Position numbers and translations under genes: made by a program
Source: a bacterium
Lineage (GTDB): Bacteria; Cyanobacteriota; Sericytochromatia; S15B-MN24; VGJW01
DNA length: 6,374 nt
NCBI GenBank assembly: GCA_021790035.1
Contig: JAJYIO010000161.1
Coordinates: forward strand, 1 to 6,374
Reading direction: 5' to 3'
The notes under the pieces: generated by a model
The model's database searches: none
What the model was told of the DNA's origin: nothing
What the model saw: only the letters and a program-made list of their open reading frames with translations
In this document: positions 1-5,453 of the stretch, in pieces
Layout: every line of letters begins with the position of its first letter
Numbering within the stretch: the stretch's first letter is position 1

Positions 1-1
1 T

Positions 2-1219
2 GCCGGGGCGTTCATCCTCACTGCCAGCCATAACCCCTACGAGTACAACGGCTTCAAGATCAAGGAGCCGCACGGCGGCTCGGCGTCGCTGGAACTCACC
101 GCTGACATCGAGCGCCGGCTGGGGCCCGTGGACGCGGTCAAGAAGACCGGTGGGCCCGAGATCGCGCGCTTCGATCCCAGGCCCGACTATTTCGAGCAAC
201 TCGGACGCCTGGTCGACATCGAGCGTCTCACCGCGACGCTCTCGCCCCGCGGGGCTCTGACGTCGGCGCTCAAGTGGCCCGACCTGCTGACGATCGTCGA
301 TTCCATCGGCGGGGCGGCCGGCGGATTCTTCTCGCGGCTGTTCGGGCTGCACCGCCCCCAGACCGATTTTTCGGCCCCGCAGTTCCTGGTCGAGATCCGG
401 AGCTCGCGGGATCCGCTGTTCGGCGGCGTCAATCCCGAGCCCATCGCGCAGAATCTCGGCGCGCTGTCGGAGGCGGTCCGGCGGGAGGCGTCCCGGTACC
501 CGATGACGATGGGCGTGGCGCTCGATGGAGATGGCGATCGCGTCGGAGCGGTCGATTCGGACGGCGCCTTCGTCAACTCGCACCAGATCTTCGCCCTCAT
601 CCTGCGCCACCTGGTCGAGGATCGCGGCCTGTCGGGCGGCGTGGTCAAGACCGTCTCGACCTCTCGCCTCGTGGCGCAGATGACCGAGGCCTATGGTCTG
701 CCGCTGCACGAGGTGCCGATCGGCTTCAAGTATGTCTGCAACAAGATGCTCACCGACGACATCCTCATCGGTGGCGAGGAGTCGGGCGGCATCGGGATCA
801 AGGGCCACCTCCCCGAGCGCGACGGCATCCTGTGCGGCCTGCTGCTGATGGAGCTGGTGATCCAGCGCGGCAAGTCACTCGGCGCTCAGATCGCCGAGCT
901 GTCGGAGCGTTTCGGGCCGCATGCCTACGATCGGGTCGACCTCCACCTGCGCCGGGTCGAGGACGGCAAGGAGGTGGTCGAGAGCGTCAAGCGTTCCGCG
1001 CCTGCCGCCGTCGCGGGCCAGCACGTGGCCGAGGTCCAGACGCTCGACGGAGCCAAGATGGTATTCGACGACGGTTCCTGGCTGCTCTTGCGCGCCAGCG
1101 GCACCGAGCCGGTCTTGCGGGTCTACGCCGAGGCCCCGGATGCGGATCAGGTCGCTCGCCTCCTCGCTTTTGGTCAGGAACGCGCACAGACGACCGCCGG
1201 GCTGGGGCAGCAGGCGTAG
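2..1219 (+). CDS. Alpha-D-phosphohexomutase (phosphoglucomutase/phosphomannomutase family), 5' partial
   Basis: This enzyme would interconvert hexose 1-phosphate and hexose 6-phosphate in the cytoplasm, feeding glycogen, nucleotide-sugar and cell-envelope precursor pathways. The reading frame is open from base 2 and encodes 405 residues; the N-terminus lies upstream of the window. All four family hallmarks are present in order: the phosphoserine loop TASHNP at 20-37, the metal-binding loop DGDGDR at 524-541, the sugar-binding loop GGEESGG at 770-790, and the phosphate-binding loop RASGTEP at 1091-1111. The catalytic serine is intact. The segment around GGEESGGIG followed by GHLPERDG resembles the bacterial phosphoglucomutase/phosphomannomutase branch rather than GlmM, but motifs alone cannot settle whether glucose or mannose is the substrate. 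The ATG at 128 is internal and not the start, because the phosphoserine motif lies before it. The ddl gene begins 24 nt downstream on the same strand, which suggests co-transcription. Confidence 0.95.
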   Translation, partial: AGAFILTASHNPYEYNGFKIKEPHGGSASLELTADIERRLGPVDAVKKTGGPEIARFDPRPDYFEQLGRLVDIERLTATLSPRGALTSALKWPDLLTIVDSIGGAAGGFFSRLFGLHRPQTDFSAPQFLVEIRSSRDPLFGGVNPEPIAQNLGALSEAVRREASRYPMTMGVALDGDGDRVGAVDSDGAFVNSHQIFALILRHLVEDRGLSGGVVKTVSTSRLVAQMTEAYGLPLHEVPIGFKYVCNKMLTDDILIGGEESGGIGIKGHLPERDGILCGLLLMELVIQRGKSLGAQIAELSERFGPHAYDRVDLHLRRVEDGKEVVESVKRSAPAAVAGQHVAEVQTLDGAKMVFDDGSWLLLRASGTEPVLRVYAEAPDADQVARLLAFGQERAQTTAGLGQQA

Positions 1220-1243
1220 CGGCGGATCCACGAGGAGATCGAG

Positions 1244-2245
1244 ATGCCCGACCGGATGAGAGTCGCCGTGATCTGTGGCGGCACATCGAGTGAACGTGAG
1301 ATCTCGCTCCGGAGCGGGCAGGCCATGCTCGGCCAGATGGACCCCGGGCGATTTCTTGCCGAGATCGTCGACCTGGCCGATATCCTGGCTCGCCGGAAGT
1401 GGCCGATCGAGAAGCTGGTCGACGAGTTCGACGTCGCCTTTCTGGCCCTGCACGGCCAGGGGGGCGAGGATGGCCGGCTCCAGGGAATGCTCGAGCTGTT
1501 CGAGATGCCCTATACGGGTTCGGGGGTCTTGGCCAGCGCCCTGGCGATGGACAAGAGCATGGCCAAGAAGGTCTACCGGGATGCCGGACTGCCGGTGGCC
1601 AGAGAGGTCGTGTTCAGCGCGGTCGAGGCGGCTGCCGTCTCGAGTGCCGAGGCCGCGGATCGGGTGATGGCGGAGCTGGGCTATCCGGCCGTCGTCAAGG
1701 CCGACAGCCAGGGTTCGACCCGGGGCGTGCAGATCGCCCGGGATCGAGCCGCATTCGAGTCGGCCTGGGGCGATGCGCTGCTCTTTCGCGGGGGCATCCT
1801 GGTCGAGGAGTTCGTCAAGGGCCGGGAGTTCACCGTCCCGGTCCTCGGCGGTTCCGAGCCTCGGGCCTTTCCTGTGATCGAGATCGTCCCCAAGGCCGCC
1901 GAGTTCTTCACCTACGAGGCCAAGTACAGTCCGGGCGGATCCGAGGAGATCGTGCCGGCTCGCATCGATGCGCCGACGGCCCGGGCGCTTTCCGACCTGG
2001 GCCTTCGAGCCCACCAGGCGCTGGGTTGCTGGGGGGTCTCGCGGACGGACATCTTCATCCGGGAGGACGGCCAGCCGATCGTCATCGAGACCAACACCTT
2101 GCCGGGAATGACCGAGGCGAGCCTGCTTCCCAAGGCCGTCCTCGCCGAGGGATGGACGCTTCCGCAGATGGCCGCCAGCCTGATCGACTGGGCTCTCGAG
2201 CGGGCGTCTCTTGCCACCCGGACGGAGGTCTCGCCGGCATGCTGA
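1244..2245 (+). CDS. ddl: D-alanine--D-alanine ligase
   Basis: This is an ATP-grasp ligase that joins two D-alanines to make the dipeptide used by MurF in peptidoglycan precursor synthesis in the cytoplasm. Its 333 residues are typical for the family. Visible motifs are GGTSSEREISLRSG (residues 12-25), HGQGGEDG (70-77), YTGSGVLASALAMDK (90-104), GSTRGV (157-162), YEAKY (224-228) and the C-terminal signature ending in NTLPGMTEASLLPK (284-297). By comparison with E. coli DdlB, E18, S157 and Y228 match the E15/S150/Y216 triad. R267 matches R255, and D269, E282 and N284 match the Mg ligands D257/E270/N272. The first-motif lysine is followed by AD rather than the usual P, and GSS is GST, both mild deviations. 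The start at 1244 is favoured by GAGGAG at 1232-1237, 6 nt upstream; ATG 1256 is a weaker alternative. The 3' end overlaps the next gene. Confidence 0.96.
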   Translation: MPDRMRVAVICGGTSSEREISLRSGQAMLGQMDPGRFLAEIVDLADILARRKWPIEKLVDEFDVAFLALHGQGGEDGRLQGMLELFEMPYTGSGVLASALAMDKSMAKKVYRDAGLPVAREVVFSAVEAAAVSSAEAADRVMAELGYPAVVKADSQGSTRGVQIARDRAAFESAWGDALLFRGGILVEEFVKGREFTVPVLGGSEPRAFPVIEIVPKAAEFFTYEAKYSPGGSEEIVPARIDAPTARALSDLGLRAHQALGCWGVSRTDIFIREDGQPIVIETNTLPGMTEASLLPKAVLAEGWTLPQMAASLIDWALERASLATRTEVSPAC

Positions 2246-2763
2246 TTACTGGATTGCCGATGGCCGTGGCGCTCGGGGTGACGGCTGCCGCGCTGGTCGG
2301 GGTGGTCCTGGCGATCGCGGGCTACTGGATGGGCCTGGCCCTGGTCGCCGCCGAGTTTGGCTCGCTCATGGCGTATCACGTTACCCAGACGGGGGATATC
2401 GCCGGCATCTCGGGCAGCATCGCCTGGGCCGTGATCCTGGTCGCTGTGGGGTTCGGCCTCGAGCCACTGGCCGAGCGGCTGGGCACCCACTTCTACCGCA
2501 TCCCGCACCAGACGCTGATGTACGCCGCGGTCGCCATGCTGGTGGTGATGTTCGTCGCGGGCCTCTCGTGGACCGTTCCGGCGGCCTTTGCCGGCGCCGT
2601 CCTCGGTGGGGTCATGAGCGGGGCCCGGTTCCGCTCGGCCCTCACGGACGGGGTCGGGGTGCTCCTGGCGATCTTCGGGCCGCAGGGGATCCGGCTGCTG
2701 TGCGCCTGCTCTTTGGCCTCGCTGGTCGTCGCGGTGGCGCCCCTGGCCCTGCTAGGCTCGTGA
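2239..2763 (+). CDS. Multi-pass integral membrane protein, possibly DUF456-like
   Basis: The function is unknown. The 174-residue product is almost entirely hydrophobic, with about six candidate membrane segments near residues 5-27, 30-47, 56-75, 91-108, 111-127 and 150-171. A short polar stretch (residues 76-90, containing ERLGTHFYRIPHQ) separates the two halves. The second half, with small residues around FAGAVLGGVMSG followed by a polar turn and another glycine-rich helix, resembles the arrangement in DUF456 membrane proteins. I make that match by eye and it is weak. The start at 2239 is chosen because GGAGG lies at 2224-2228, 10 nt upstream. The ATG overlaps the ddl stop in ATGCTGA (7-nt overlap), which implies translational coupling to ddl. 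The open frame extends upstream inside ddl, but that part is an arginine/glycine-rich shadow and is not coding. A role in the envelope is suggested only by position. Confidence 0.82.
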   Translation: MLITGLPMAVALGVTAAALVGVVLAIAGYWMGLALVAAEFGSLMAYHVTQTGDIAGISGSIAWAVILVAVGFGLEPLAERLGTHFYRIPHQTLMYAAVAMLVVMFVAGLSWTVPAAFAGAVLGGVMSGARFRSALTDGVGVLLAIFGPQGIRLLCACSLASLVVAVAPLALLGS

Positions 2764-2769
2764 AGGACG

Positions 2770-2789
2770 GGCCCGGAGCGCTCCGGGCC
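2770..2789. repeat. 20-bp perfect GC-rich palindrome between the membrane protein and the CBS gene
   Basis: GGCCCGGAGC is followed directly by its reverse complement. As RNA it can fold into an 8-bp stem with a GCGC tetraloop. It starts 6 nt after the stop codon at 2761-2763 and ends 4 nt before the CBS gene's Shine-Dalgarno site. No U-run follows, so a classical intrinsic terminator is unlikely. An mRNA-stabilising or attenuating hairpin, or a dyad-symmetric protein site, are the alternatives. Confidence 0.6.
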
Positions 2790-2793
2790 AGGT

Positions 2794-2801
2794 GGAGGGA
2801 G
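2794..2801 (+). promoter_or_regulatory. Ribosome binding site that sets the CBS gene start
   Basis: GGAGGGAG lies 5 nt before ATG 2807. It overlaps the in-frame GTG at 2792, so GTG 2792 is unlikely to be the true start. Confidence 0.75.
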
Positions 2802-2806
2802 ATCCG

Positions 2807-3265
2807 ATGACCGTCGCCGAGCTGATGCGCCAGGACGTGCAGGTGGTTCAGCCAGACACGCCAGTGGCCGACGTCCTGCGTCTGTGGCAAGAGGGCGGCG
2901 ACCGGGGGGTCGTGGTGGTCGAGGCCCAGGCGGTCGTCGGCATCGTCACCGAGGGGGACCTGGTGGCCCGTCGCACGCCACTCAAGCCGGTCCGGTACTT
3001 CACGATCCTCGACGCGATCATCCCGTTCGGAGAAGTCGGGGCCACGGGGCTCAAGGACCTCAAGCGCCACATCGGAACGAGTGCCGGCGACCTCATGAGC
3101 CACCCGGTCGTCACCATCCGGTCGGACGCCGACGTCGCCGAAGCGGCCGAGATATTCGTCGAGCGCCGGATCCGGCATCTGCCCGTCACCGACGAGCGGG
3201 GGCGACTGGTGGGCATGCTGTACCGGTCGGACCTTCTCTCCCATGCCTTCGAGGGCCTGTTCTAG
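2807..3265 (+). CDS. Tandem CBS-domain protein
   Basis: This is a small cytoplasmic protein of 152 residues made of a CBS pair (Bateman module). Such modules normally bind adenine nucleotides or S-adenosylmethionine and regulate a partner protein. CBS1 spans about residues 4-56, running from the VAELM start to GIVTEGDLVARR. CBS2 spans about 93-149, from AGDLMSHPVVTI to LPVTDERGRLVGMLYRSDLL. A linker of about 36 residues between them contains FTILDAIIPFGEV and a KDLKRHIG segment, an arrangement common in stand-alone bacterial CBS proteins. No catalytic or DNA-binding domain is attached, so its target is unknown. The start at 2807 rests on GGAGGGAG placed 5 nt upstream. The gene lies 43 nt after the membrane-protein gene and 3 nt before the secreted-protein gene. 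That makes regulation of a neighbouring envelope function possible, but this is inference. Confidence 0.92.
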   Translation: MTVAELMRQDVQVVQPDTPVADVLRLWQEGGDRGVVVVEAQAVVGIVTEGDLVARRTPLKPVRYFTILDAIIPFGEVGATGLKDLKRHIGTSAGDLMSHPVVTIRSDADVAEAAEIFVERRIRHLPVTDERGRLVGMLYRSDLLSHAFEGLF

Positions 3266-3268
3266 CCG

Positions 3269-4294
3269 ATGGGGGCGGTGTCTCGTCGGTTCTGGCCGGC
3301 ACCGATCCTGGTGCTGGTCGCCGAGCTAGCGTCGGCCGCGCCGGTCCTGGCGTTTGCCCCCCTGGGCCGGCTGGATCCTCCGGACGTCCCGGCCCCTGGT
3401 CACTGGAAGCTGGAGACCGATGCCTGGTACACGCCGTACACCGAGACCCTGGACGGCGTGCCGCAGGCCAAGGATTGCCTGCCCGGGCAGACCGGCGTCG
3501 ATTGCACGCCGAGCCGCCCCGTGGTCTCGAGGCACTGGGCCGAGGCCGGGTTTGGCGGCGAGGTCGGGCTCGCAAGGGGCGTCGGGCTGACCTTTCGCAT
3601 CCCGATCGACGTCGTGATGCAGTTCGAGCAGGATCCGGCCAAGCTTCCCGCCGGTCTGCCGCCCCGCAACGTCGCGGTCGGAGTCGTCACTCTGGGCCTG
3701 GATCGGTCCCTCGTCGACCTGGCGGCCACGCACGTCAAGGTCAGGCTCGAGGGCAGTGCGGCCCCCATGGGAGCTCCGGGGGGCAACTACGTCTATCAGG
3801 CCAACGTGCTGGACGCGGCGGGCAACCCGGAGTCGGATGCCAACGGCAACCCCATCACGACCACCGAGGTCGTTTTTCCTGACCCTCCGTCCGTCGCGCT
3901 CGAATTTGCGGCGGCCCAGGATTTTCTCGATACCCTCCGGCTGACCTTCAATGCGGCGGCTACCTATCCGCTCGTCCGGACCGGGCCCGAACCCGTGACG
4001 TCGTGGAACGGCACGAGCTATGCGTGGGGCGCGGGCCTGGGCTGGTGGGCCTTGCCGGGACTCGGCGCCAACCTCGATCTGCTGGGGGAATGGACCAACC
4101 CGGCGCAGCAAGATGGCGTGCGCGTTCCGTCCACCGGCTACGACATCTGGTACCTCTCACCGGGGGTTGCCTACGAGCTGGACGACGACGCCACCCTCGG
4201 CGCCAATGCACTGGTCCCGGTCTTTGCGGCCGGCTACCAGTGGGATTTCATCTACCCGCTCCTGGGAGCCGTATCGCTCCGGTTCGACCTCTGA
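3269..4294 (+). CDS. Secreted, beta-strand-rich protein, probable outer-membrane beta-barrel
   Basis: I do not recognise a named family. The 341-residue product starts with a probable Sec signal peptide: basic residues VSRRFWP, a hydrophobic core around APILVLVAELASAAPVL, and candidate cleavage after VLA at residue 28 or AFA at 30. The mature part is rich in alternating hydrophobic, aromatic and glycine strands, such as YAWGAGLGWWALPGLGANLDLL and YDIWYLSPGVAYEL. It ends in a strand, AVSLRFDL, with Phe third from the end, as expected of an outer-membrane barrel though not a canonical terminal Phe. Residues 161-208 look like a long surface loop with Asp/Asn-rich DAAGNPESDANGNP, a plausible cation-binding turn. 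Cys70 and Cys79 could form a disulfide. The start lies 3 nt after the CBS stop, with only a weak GAGGG at 3251-3255, so translational coupling is likely. A periplasmic beta protein is the alternative. Confidence 0.8.
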   Translation: MGAVSRRFWPAPILVLVAELASAAPVLAFAPLGRLDPPDVPAPGHWKLETDAWYTPYTETLDGVPQAKDCLPGQTGVDCTPSRPVVSRHWAEAGFGGEVGLARGVGLTFRIPIDVVMQFEQDPAKLPAGLPPRNVAVGVVTLGLDRSLVDLAATHVKVRLEGSAAPMGAPGGNYVYQANVLDAAGNPESDANGNPITTTEVVFPDPPSVALEFAAAQDFLDTLRLTFNAAATYPLVRTGPEPVTSWNGTSYAWGAGLGWWALPGLGANLDLLGEWTNPAQQDGVRVPSTGYDIWYLSPGVAYELDDDATLGANALVPVFAAGYQWDFIYPLLGAVSLRFDL

Positions 4295-4315
4295 ACCGGG
4301 AGCCTCCGGTCCTTT
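4295..4315 (+). terminator. Weak candidate terminator after the secreted-protein gene
   Basis: ACCGGG at 4295-4300 can pair with TCCGGT at 4305-4310 around an AGCC loop, with one G-U pair. CCTTT follows. The hairpin starts directly after the TGA. The stem is short and the U-run poor, so termination here is uncertain. Confidence 0.3.
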
Positions 4316-4366
4316 CTGCCACGGGGGCGAAGTCTAGCTCGGGAACCAAGAGGACGCCCGGGGAAT

Positions 4367-4514
4367 CAAGATCCATGGAACCGAAAACGTGAGCTGGCCT
4401 CGGGTCTTGGCAACGCCCGCGCCATCGGGCAAGATCCAGAACCCCGAATCGAGATCCCTGGGCGGCAGGCAGATCCACGCTCCGTCGGCAGCTCGAGAAC
4501 CACGGCAAGATCCA
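4367..4514 (+). repeat. Five AGATCC-centred direct repeats in the spoVS leader
   Basis: The 9-mer CAAGATCCA occurs exactly at 4367-4375, 4430-4438 and 4506-4514. Two shortened copies lie between them: GAGATCCC at 4451-4458 and CAGATCCA at 4470-4477. The AGATCC cores start at 4369, 4432, 4452, 4471 and 4508, with spacings of 63, 20, 19 and 37. Two copies continue as GGC(A)AGATCCACG (from 4468 and 4504), and the first two are followed by GAACC. The last copy abuts the spoVS ribosome binding site. All copies lie in the non-coding 4295-4528 stretch, in the same orientation. An operator array, an RNA-binding array in the 5' leader, or decayed tandem duplication could each explain them. No function is demonstrated. 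Confidence 0.55.
4407..4435 (+). promoter_or_regulatory. Possible promoter for the spoVS homologue
   Basis: TTGGCA at 4407-4412 is followed after 17 nt by CAAGAT at 4430-4435. The -35 box matches the consensus at five of six positions but the -10 at only three. The -10 would coincide with one of the AGATCC repeats. The 234-nt non-coding stretch 4295-4528 must contain a promoter if spoVS is transcribed independently; this is the best housekeeping-type candidate I see, and it is weak. Confidence 0.2.
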
Positions 4515-4528
4515 CGAAAGAGGGCATC

Positions 4529-4819
4529 ATGACCAATCCCACTCCGCAGCCCAACCTCTTCAAGGTCGCCAGCACCTCCAATCCGGCGTCGGTCGCGGGC
4601 GCCATCGCAGGCAGCATCCGCGAACGCGGGCGCTGCGAGATGCAGGCGATAGGGGCCGGAGCCATCAACCAGGCCGTCAAGGCGATCGCCATCGCCCGCG
4701 GCTACGTCGCGCCCTCGGGGCTGGATCTCGTGTTCGTTCCGGCCTTCCTCGACCTCCTGGTGGGGGGCGAGGAGCGCACGGCGATCAAGTTCGTCATCGA
4801 ACCCCGGCGGGGAAGCTGA
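4529..4819 (+). CDS. spoVS: SpoVS (stage V sporulation protein S) family protein
   Basis: The 96-residue product matches the SpoVS family over residues 10-93. Conserved blocks are the LFKVASTSNPASVAGAIAG start, RERGRCEMQAIGAGA, INQAVKAIAIARGYVAPSG, the LDLVFVPAF strand, and GEERTAIKFVIEPR at the end. In Bacillus subtilis, SpoVS affects septation and late sporulation. The fold is Alba-like, so nucleic-acid binding is plausible, and homologues occur in many bacteria that do not make endospores. The nine extra N-terminal residues (MTNPTPQPN) are proline-rich and not part of the conserved domain. The start is supported by AGAGGG at 4519-4524, 4 nt upstream. The gene appears monocistronic: a 234-nt leader with direct repeats precedes it, and a convergent gene with strong inverted repeats follows. 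Its role in this organism cannot be inferred from the window. Confidence 0.95.
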   Translation: MTNPTPQPNLFKVASTSNPASVAGAIAGSIRERGRCEMQAIGAGAINQAVKAIAIARGYVAPSGLDLVFVPAFLDLLVGGEERTAIKFVIEPRRGS

Positions 4820-4842
4820 GGCCCCCGGCCTGGCGCCGCCAG

Positions 4843-4857
4843 CGGGCACCCTGCCCG
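4843..4857. terminator. Hairpin downstream of spoVS
   Basis: CGGGCA pairs perfectly with TGCCCG around a CCC loop, 23 nt after the spoVS stop. A second stem, GGTGG/CCACC (4857-4861 with 4870-4874), overlaps its end by one base. There is no U-run, so this would be an atypical terminator for spoVS. Confidence 0.35.
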
Positions 4858-4879
4858 GTGGAAACTTGGCCACCTGGAG

Positions 4880-4901
4880 AGCCCGGCTGCCACGCCGGGC
4901 T
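4880..4901. terminator. Inverted repeat between convergent genes, possible bidirectional terminator
   Basis: AGCCCGGC at 4880-4887 is exactly complementary to GCCGGGCT at 4894-4901, giving an 8-bp GC-rich stem with a 6-nt loop. It lies 11 nt beyond the end of the minus-strand gene and 60 nt beyond spoVS. Neither side has a strong T-run, so termination is inferred mainly from position between two convergent 3' ends. Confidence 0.45.
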
Positions 4902-4912
4902 GCCGCGACGTC

Positions 4913-5233
4913 CTACTTCTTGCGAACGAGCTTGATGGGCTTGTTGCAGGACAGGCAGTTGAACTCGCGGACCTCGGCCAGAACATCGTTCCTTTGCCCG
5001 CAGTGGGGGCAGGTGATGGACTTCTGGCGAGCGTTGAGGCCCCGGTAAAGGATGACCCCGCCCCAGGCGCCGAACATGAGCGCCATGAAGATGAGGGTCA
5101 AGCCGTACTGCTGGTTGAAGAACAGCGCGATCACGCCCAGGATCAAGATCACCAGGGCCGAGGCGATGCGGCCGATGCCCGGGCTGATGATGCCAAGGCG
5201 GTTCTTGGGACGATTGGGTGGACTGGCGAGCAT
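4913..5233 (-). CDS. Small two-helix membrane protein with C-terminal zinc ribbon
   Basis: No named family is recognised. The 106-residue product has two adjacent hydrophobic helices, about residues 21-39 and 43-63. A C-terminal zinc-ribbon follows, with knuckles CPHCG (Cys75, Cys78) and CLSC (Cys93, Cys96), then a basic tail KPIKLVRKK. The spacing Cx2C-x14-Cx2C suits one structural zinc, and the ribbon probably faces the cytoplasm. The ATG at 5233 is chosen because the conserved-looking protein starts there. However, the purine-rich AAGGGGAGGGA upstream is about 18 nt away, too far for an ideal Shine-Dalgarno. An in-frame ATG at 5272 would add 13 residues and also leaves that site inside the gene. 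The much longer open frame upstream is antisense to exbB and its leader, and reads as low-complexity Arg/Ser sequence. The gene is divergent from exbB and convergent with spoVS. Confidence 0.78.
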   Translation of the reverse strand: MLASPPNRPKNRLGIISPGIGRIASALVILILGVIALFFNQQYGLTLIFMALMFGAWGGVILYRGLNARQKSITCPHCGQRNDVLAEVREFNCLSCNKPIKLVRKK

Positions 5234-5453
5234 GCAGCTTACATGCCCACGTCCCTCCCCTTGATCACGCATGTCCGCGCCCGCGATCGCCGAGCGCCGC
5301 CGACGCGCAAAGCTGCCTTCCCCTCGCTTCCGGGCCGCAACCTTGACGGCGGCGGATTGCCCGTGGGACAAGTGGGGACTGGAACCATACGGCCGCCGGG
5401 CGCGTCCACCCATCAGTTCCAGTCGGCAGCTCGATCCGGAGGACCCCTTTTCC
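5234..5453. other. Divergent intergenic region between the zinc-ribbon gene and exbB
   Basis: These 220 bp must hold the promoters of both divergent genes if the chosen starts are right. An open + strand frame from ATG 5271 runs into exbB, but the 61 residues it would add are Arg/Pro/Ser-rich with no membrane or family signal, so I treat it as non-coding. TTGACG occurs at 5343-5348, with no convincing -10 box 16-18 nt downstream. I see no strong terminator or repeat here. Confidence 0.5.
5438..5443 (+). promoter_or_regulatory. Ribosome binding site supporting a GTG start for exbB
   Basis: GGAGGA lies 10 nt before the in-frame GTG at 5454. ATG 5271 has no comparable site in its usual upstream window. 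Confidence 0.55.

Noticed and set aside
875..2014. 379-residue open frame on the minus strand opposite ddl and the mutase 3' end
   Set aside because: It is antisense to two well-supported enzymes and has low-complexity Arg/Gly/Leu/Asp composition. It is a typical long shadow frame in GC-rich DNA.
1399..2238. N-terminal extension of the 174-residue membrane protein inside ddl
   Set aside because: The extension is Arg/Gly-rich, lies out of frame within ddl, and the proper Shine-Dalgarno and ATG are at 2224-2241.
2884..3882. 332-residue + strand frame overlapping the CBS and secreted-protein genes
   Set aside because: Its Arg/Gly/Pro-rich translation is an out-of-frame shadow of two genes with clear domain or signal-peptide evidence.
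4375..4392. Five-codon ORF in the spoVS leader (MEPKT) as a possible leader peptide
   Set aside because: It has no ribosome binding site and no attenuator-type codon run or alternative hairpins around it.
4248..4508. 86-residue minus-strand frame covering the repeat-bearing leader
   Set aside because: It has no recognisable domain, unconvincing composition, and overlaps the end of the secreted-protein gene in antisense.
4367..4514. CRISPR array interpretation of the AGATCC repeats
   Set aside because: The repeats are only 6-9 nt, irregularly spaced and not palindromic, and no cas gene is nearby.
4334..4873. 179-residue minus-strand frame across the spoVS gene and its leader
   Set aside because: It is antisense to a clear SpoVS homologue and shows no family signal or ribosome binding site.
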